This document shows, one piece after another, positions 60,220-64,000 of a stretch of DNA of 64,000 bases. Position 1 is the first letter of the stretch; every line of letters starts with the position of its first letter. This DNA comes from Garcia nutans (taxonomy: Eukaryota > Streptophyta > Magnoliopsida > Malpighiales > Euphorbiaceae): contig CANTUV010000077.1 in NCBI GenBank assembly GCA_947685225.1, forward strand, positions 1,190,501-1,254,500. The letters are read 5' to 3'. The notes under the pieces were generated by a model. The model made no database searches and had not been told where the DNA came from. It was given only the letters and a program-made list of their open reading frames with translations. Made by a program: the position numbers and the translations under genes.

Positions 60220-60794
60220 TTACAACGTTTAAATTTAATTTTATTTTACAAGTTCTTAAAGTGCATGTATAAATTCATAATATAACATAACACAAGTTTA
60301 GGTTCATTCAAGTTCAAAGCTTCTTTTGCATAGTGCAGCTCTACATTTTTAGCCCCGAGCGTCTCCTTAACTGAGTTCAACTGTACCTAGGCTGCTTTCA
60401 GTTCTTTATTTTTGGCCTCTAGAGATTTCTCTTGTTCCAGCCTTCTGGCCTACTCTTCCACCGCGTCCTTAGCAGCTTGAGCAAAGTTGGTCACCATGAC
60501 TTTTTCCATGTCCTCCATGGTATGGGCGAGCCGTGTAACCTGCAGTATTTCTTTAAATAGCATCTAAGCAGAATTTTAACCCAAGTCTAATGTTCGAATT
60601 TTCACTTATCCTTGAGACATACTCAACATCTCTTTTGCTATATCTTCTGAGCTCTTAGGGGCATCTCCGCGCATCTCCTTTGAGACAGCTCGGTATATCT
60701 ACTCAAGAACTTTTGAACACCGGCATCCTGTATGGAGTACGGGGTGTTGTGTGGGCTCTCTAACTTTTTGTTAACCACCTCCACCAACCAGAGT
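60220..60794 (-). pseudogene. Gypsy-type Gag-like coiled-coil fragment, broken
   Basis: Read on the minus strand, two stretches make sense. One is IYRAVSKEMRGDAPKSSEDI (about 60705 down to 60605). The other starts after a CTGCAG acceptor-like site with VTRLAHTMEDMEKVMVTNFA (from about 60540), then a charged heptad-like run (RRLEQEKSLEAKNKELKAA). At least three in-frame stops interrupt them. Charged coiled-coil C-terminal halves are typical of plant 'putative gypsy type transposon' Gag proteins. It points away from the plus-strand pieces at 62.9-64 kb, so it belongs to a different insertion. Confidence 0.6.
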
Positions 60795-61788
60795 GATGAA
60801 GGGCTGATTCTCAGGGGTCATCACAGCTATCTGAGATCGGGCTAAGGCACTGCCTATACTCAGGTTCTAACCTGCAATACAAGAGAGAGAGGAGCGGATC
60901 AGGCGCCGCGGAAGAAGGCTTCGATGTCTAAGTCTGTGTTTGGTAGGTCTGAGCATGGATAATAATAATGCAGAGAAGAGAGGAGAAGAAGAGCCCCTTA
61001 CCTGTGGGGGCTTTACCCATATATATAGTTGGTGTGTGGAGGACAAACTTGTTTGTATCAGAGAATATTTAGAAAGTCGTGCTAGTTCACCTGTCACATT
61101 GAGACTGTGCGTCTGCTATGTCAAAAAATGTCCATAGAGCTAGGTAGGGTGAGGGTTCCCAGAGCAGATGTTGAGCCTCTTGAAGAGCCCATCCAAAGGG
61201 CGACTGGCATGCAGCTCGATGTGAGAGCTCGGTAAAATGAAGGGTTGTACCATTAGACCCCCTCAAGTTTTCTGACATTTATATTAGGTTCAAAGGTGCC
61301 ACGCAAGGGGTTCGAAAGAGCTCAGGTAACTATGCTGACTTATGAATACTGTACTTCAGCTCAGTAAGTGGGGGGTATTATCACTAAATCCCTACCGATC
61401 ATTTGACATTCATGTCAAACTAAGGCTGATGACAGTGAAGGTAAAGTCATCAAGGGCTACAAAGAAATTGAGAGACATCGGATAGAGCTCAAGGGGCTCA
61501 AAAATAAGAGCTTGAGAAGCTCGAAAAGTGAAAAACTAGGAAGGATTAAATGCCAAAGAGTCGCGAAGATTCCAGGGGGACATATATCATGCAGAGGAGA
61601 CATGATGCTTCAAAAGTCAAGGTAATGGTTGGGCAAAAATTGAAAAGACGCAATGTTGACTGCATTTAATGAGGGATGTCAGTTCACATGGCCGAAAGAA
61701 ACTCTATAAATAGAGGGTAGCGGGATAACACTCGGTACACATTTCAGAAGATATACACTCGGGTTGTCTGACTAGCAAAAGCGTAACA
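60795..61788 (+). repeat. LTR-like repeat, direct copy 1
   Basis: 994 bp align with 61969-62963. It starts TGATGAAGGGCTGATT and ends GCAAAAGCGTAACA (TG...CA). CTATAAATAGAGGG near 61703 is a strong TATA box, about 85 bp before the right end. The following ACTTGGTACTAGAGG is a loose match to a tRNA-Met primer binding site. Confidence 0.75.
61705..61713 (+). promoter_or_regulatory. TATA box in LTR-like copy 1
   Basis: TATAAATAG sits in a locally GC-richer context, conserved at the equivalent place in copy 2. Confidence 0.6.
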
Positions 61789-61968
61789 ACTTGGTACTAG
61801 AGGTTAGTTTTGAGTTTCTATTGTTAAGTTTTTCATTTAAAATTTTAGTAGAAAAATGGTATGAGCAGTTATCGACTTGGCTACGTCAGAAGAAGGAGAA
61901 GAGGCGGGCTCGCACAACACCCCGTACCCCATACAGGTCGCGTGTTTGATCTATGGTCACCGCACCAC
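61789..61968 (+). other. Short spacer between the two LTR-like copies
   Basis: 180 bp beginning with a primer-site-like ACTTGGTACTAGAGG and ending in a Gag-like scrap (GCACAACACCCCGTACCCCA) that is inverted relative to 60735-60765. The arrangement LTR, 180 bp, LTR looks like a heavily deleted element. Confidence 0.5.
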
Positions 61969-62963
61969 TGATGATGGGCTGATTTTCAGGGGTCATCCTA
62001 GCTCTTTGAGATTGGGCTTGGGTGTTGCTTATACTTGGTTTTCAACCTGTAAGACAAGAGAGAGAGGAGACGGATCGGACTTCTCAGTGGGAGGCTTCGA
62101 TGCCTAAGTCAGTTCTCAGTAGATTTGAGCATAGATAATAATAATGTAGAGAAGAGAGGAGAAGAAGAGCTTCTTACCTGTGGAGGTTTACCCATATATA
62201 TAGTTGGCGTGTGAGGGACAAATTTGCTTGTGTCAGATAATATTTGGGAAGTCATACTAGTGCACCTATCACATCGGGACTGTATGTTTGCTATGTCAAA
62301 CAATATTCATAAAGCTCGATAGGGTGAGGGTGCCCAGCGTAGATGCTCAATCTCCTGAAGAGCCCATCCAAAGGGGGACTGGCATGCAGCTCGATATGAG
62401 AGCTTGATAAAATGAAGGATTGTATAGTTAGACCCCCTCAAGTTATCTGACATTTATGTTAGGTTCAAAGGTGCCATGCAAGGGGGCTCGAAAGAGCTCA
62501 TGTAACTATGCTGACTTATGAAATATAGTGCTTCAGCTCGGTAAGTGGGGGTATTATCACTAAACCCTCGCCGGTCATTTGATATTCATGTCAAACTAAG
62601 GCTGATGACAGAGAAGGTAAACTCGTTAAGGGCTACAGAGAAATTGAGAGACACCGAGTAGAGCTCAAGGGGCTAAAAAATAAGAGCTTGAGAAGCTCAG
62701 GAAGTGAGAAATTAAGAAGGATTAAATGCCAAAGAGTCGCAAAGATATCAGGGGGACACATGTCATGCAGAGGAGACGTGACACTTTGAAAACCGAGGTA
62801 ACGGTTGGGCGAAATTGAAAAGACGCAACGTCGACTACATTTAAAGAGGGATGTCGGTTCATATGGCTGAAAAAAACTTTATAAATAGAGGGCAGTGGGA
62901 TAACACTCGGTACATGATTTAGAATATATACTCATGGGTTGTCTGATTAGCAAAAGCTTAACA
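61969..62963 (+). repeat. LTR-like repeat, direct copy 2
   Basis: 995 bp, starting TGATGATGGGCTGATT and ending GCAAAAGCTTAACA. Colinear with copy 1 throughout but visibly diverged (many substitutions), so much older than the Copia insertion. Confidence 0.75.
62880..62888 (+). promoter_or_regulatory. TATA box in LTR-like copy 2
   Basis: TATAAATAG, 54 bp before the first ATG (62934) of the Gag-like frame downstream. Confidence 0.55.
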
Positions 62964-63999
62964 GATCGGATAAGAGAAATTAAATCCACGCTGATAGAGG
63001 TAGACCTAGCTAGAATCCGGCAGAAATACCAAATACCTAAGGAGTATAAAATGCTTATCCCAGAAGAAGATGTCCAAGCCTACGACATCCTGTCAGAGCA
63101 CCAAATAACGATCTATGAAGAGGATTTGAGGTCGGGGGTAACGTTTCCTCTGCGCCCTTTCCCTTTAACCTTCTTAAATTACCACAAGATCGCTCCCTGT
63201 CAGCTGAGTCCAAATACATAGCAGACAATCATGGGGTTCGAGATACTATATGGATTGTTCGGGTTGAGCCTTCTCTAAGAGTGTTGAGTGCCTTCAGCGT
63301 GCTCCTACTTCGCTCGGCAGCAAATGAGAATTTTTTATACTTACAGGGAAGGTCTGGGCTCGGGATGTTCACAGGGAAACCAACTTCAATAAAGGCTTCG
63401 AAGGACTGATTCTTCATTTTAGAGAATAACTGGGGTTGCCAAAACATCTGGTGGGTGAACCCTAGCGGTGAACAGGTAATTAGGGGAAGGCTGAACCAAA
63501 GCGAGTTAGTTATGTTCGAGATAGTGGAGCAAGACATTCTGAGAGAAAAGAGAAATATCGTGACACTAATTAGGGAGTACTTCCCCCTCAGAAGGGGGCC
63601 GAAGATAATTCGACTAGAAAATTGGGCAAGTATGCTTTATGTTTTGATACTTTGTTTTTGCTTAAGATTAATGTGTGAAGTGTGTTTTCAAGTGTTTGGT
63701 TATAACTTGTGGCTTGGTTGAACAAAGAGGGGCTCAGGGTCGACTAGCAAAGAACTCAAATGCTTGCTCAAGAAGGAGATAAGAAGGGATGCTCTGAAAA
63801 AGGCGAGGATGGGTGAGTGAGCGGCCGAGAGTAGCTCTGCTCGTAAGCACCCGAGGGAGCTGACTACTAGGACCAGTCCAGCTCGGGAGCAGGAGCCTGC
63901 AGTGGACTTAGCTCTTCTTACCGAGATGGTGCCAGAGCCCAAGCTAGATAGTGAGGTAGAAGGACACATGCCTCATAGAGGCGTAGGTGAAGACTTGCC
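62934..63999 (+). pseudogene. Gypsy-type transposon Gag-like protein, N-terminal part, decayed
   Basis: The plus strand encodes a protein resembling the plant 'putative gypsy type transposon' domain. It reads LARIRQKYQIPKEYKMLIPE, then a segment with ITIYEEDLRSGVTFPLRPF (62934-63221), a TAG stop, a continuation IMGFEILYGLFGLS, a frame change near 63265, then GLGMFTGKPTSIKASKD, a TGA and FFILENNWGCQN. Later stretches (VNPSGEQVIRG..., and after a probable intron at about 63628-63725 a KELKCLLKKEIRRDALKKARM segment) carry another stop near 63817. It runs off the window end. The coding similarity begins only about 17-30 bp after the LTR-like repeat, with no leader or clear primer site. Clearly non-functional. 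Confidence 0.65.
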
Positions 64000-64000
64000 T

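Noticed and set aside
61877..62107. Plus-strand 76-residue open frame
   Set aside because: Spans the mini-interior and the start of an LTR-like repeat; only the first part resembles a Gag scrap.

Overview
This window is nuclear DNA from a flowering plant, almost certainly a eudicot. It is very AT-rich, has long intergenic stretches and intron-rich genes with canonical GT/AG borders, and carries plant-type transposons (Copia and Gypsy-type LTR elements, Stowaway-, hAT- and Mutator-like MITEs, tRNA-derived SINEs). All host proteins are land-plant families. I cannot name the species from sequence alone.

Layout. Positions 1-801 are the end of a non-autonomous DNA transposon whose family has a second copy at 31384-32190. 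A young, complete Ty1/Copia LTR retrotransposon fills 1032-9398, with matching 1076-bp LTRs, a TTATT target duplication, and one in-frame stop in gag. A nine-exon cellulose synthase-like A (glucomannan mannosyltransferase) gene lies on the minus strand at 10348-16339. The stretch from about 16.8 to 27.6 kb is gene-free and AT-rich with microsatellites and short tandem repeats. A BED zinc finger/DUF659 hAT-transposase-derived gene follows on the minus strand (28894-30774, with a 5' UTR exon near 32.5-32.7 kb). Its reading frame is broken by two compensating one-base shifts.

From 33.6 to 37.4 kb an AT-rich tandem repeat array is split by a 2.6-kb solo LTR. From 39 to 44 kb there are tandem duplications, a degraded TIR element and a Mutator-like element with a perfect 9-bp target duplication. 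A seven-exon GABA/amino acid transporter gene (GAT1-like) occupies 46096-55901 on the plus strand. Five of its introns hold repeats, including a SINE, two long-inverted-repeat elements, a hAT MITE and a Stowaway MITE. One intron also holds degenerate copies of an exon end and its splice donor.

Convergent to it on the minus strand are the last three exons of an AT-hook (AHL, PPC domain) gene at 56681-57778; its AT-hook exons are not visible. From 58.5 kb to the end the sequence is visibly less AT-rich and is a jumble of Gypsy-type LTR-like repeats (three copies, one inverted) and decayed gag-like coding pieces on both strands.

The host genes are unrelated by function: hemicellulose synthesis in the Golgi, a domesticated or decaying transposase, membrane transport of GABA, and chromatin binding. 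I did not find convincing evidence of a new biological system. The most useful leads are the frameshifted transposase-derived gene, the repeat-loaded GAT1 introns with duplicated splice-site sequence, and the AHL gene cut off from its DNA-binding exons.
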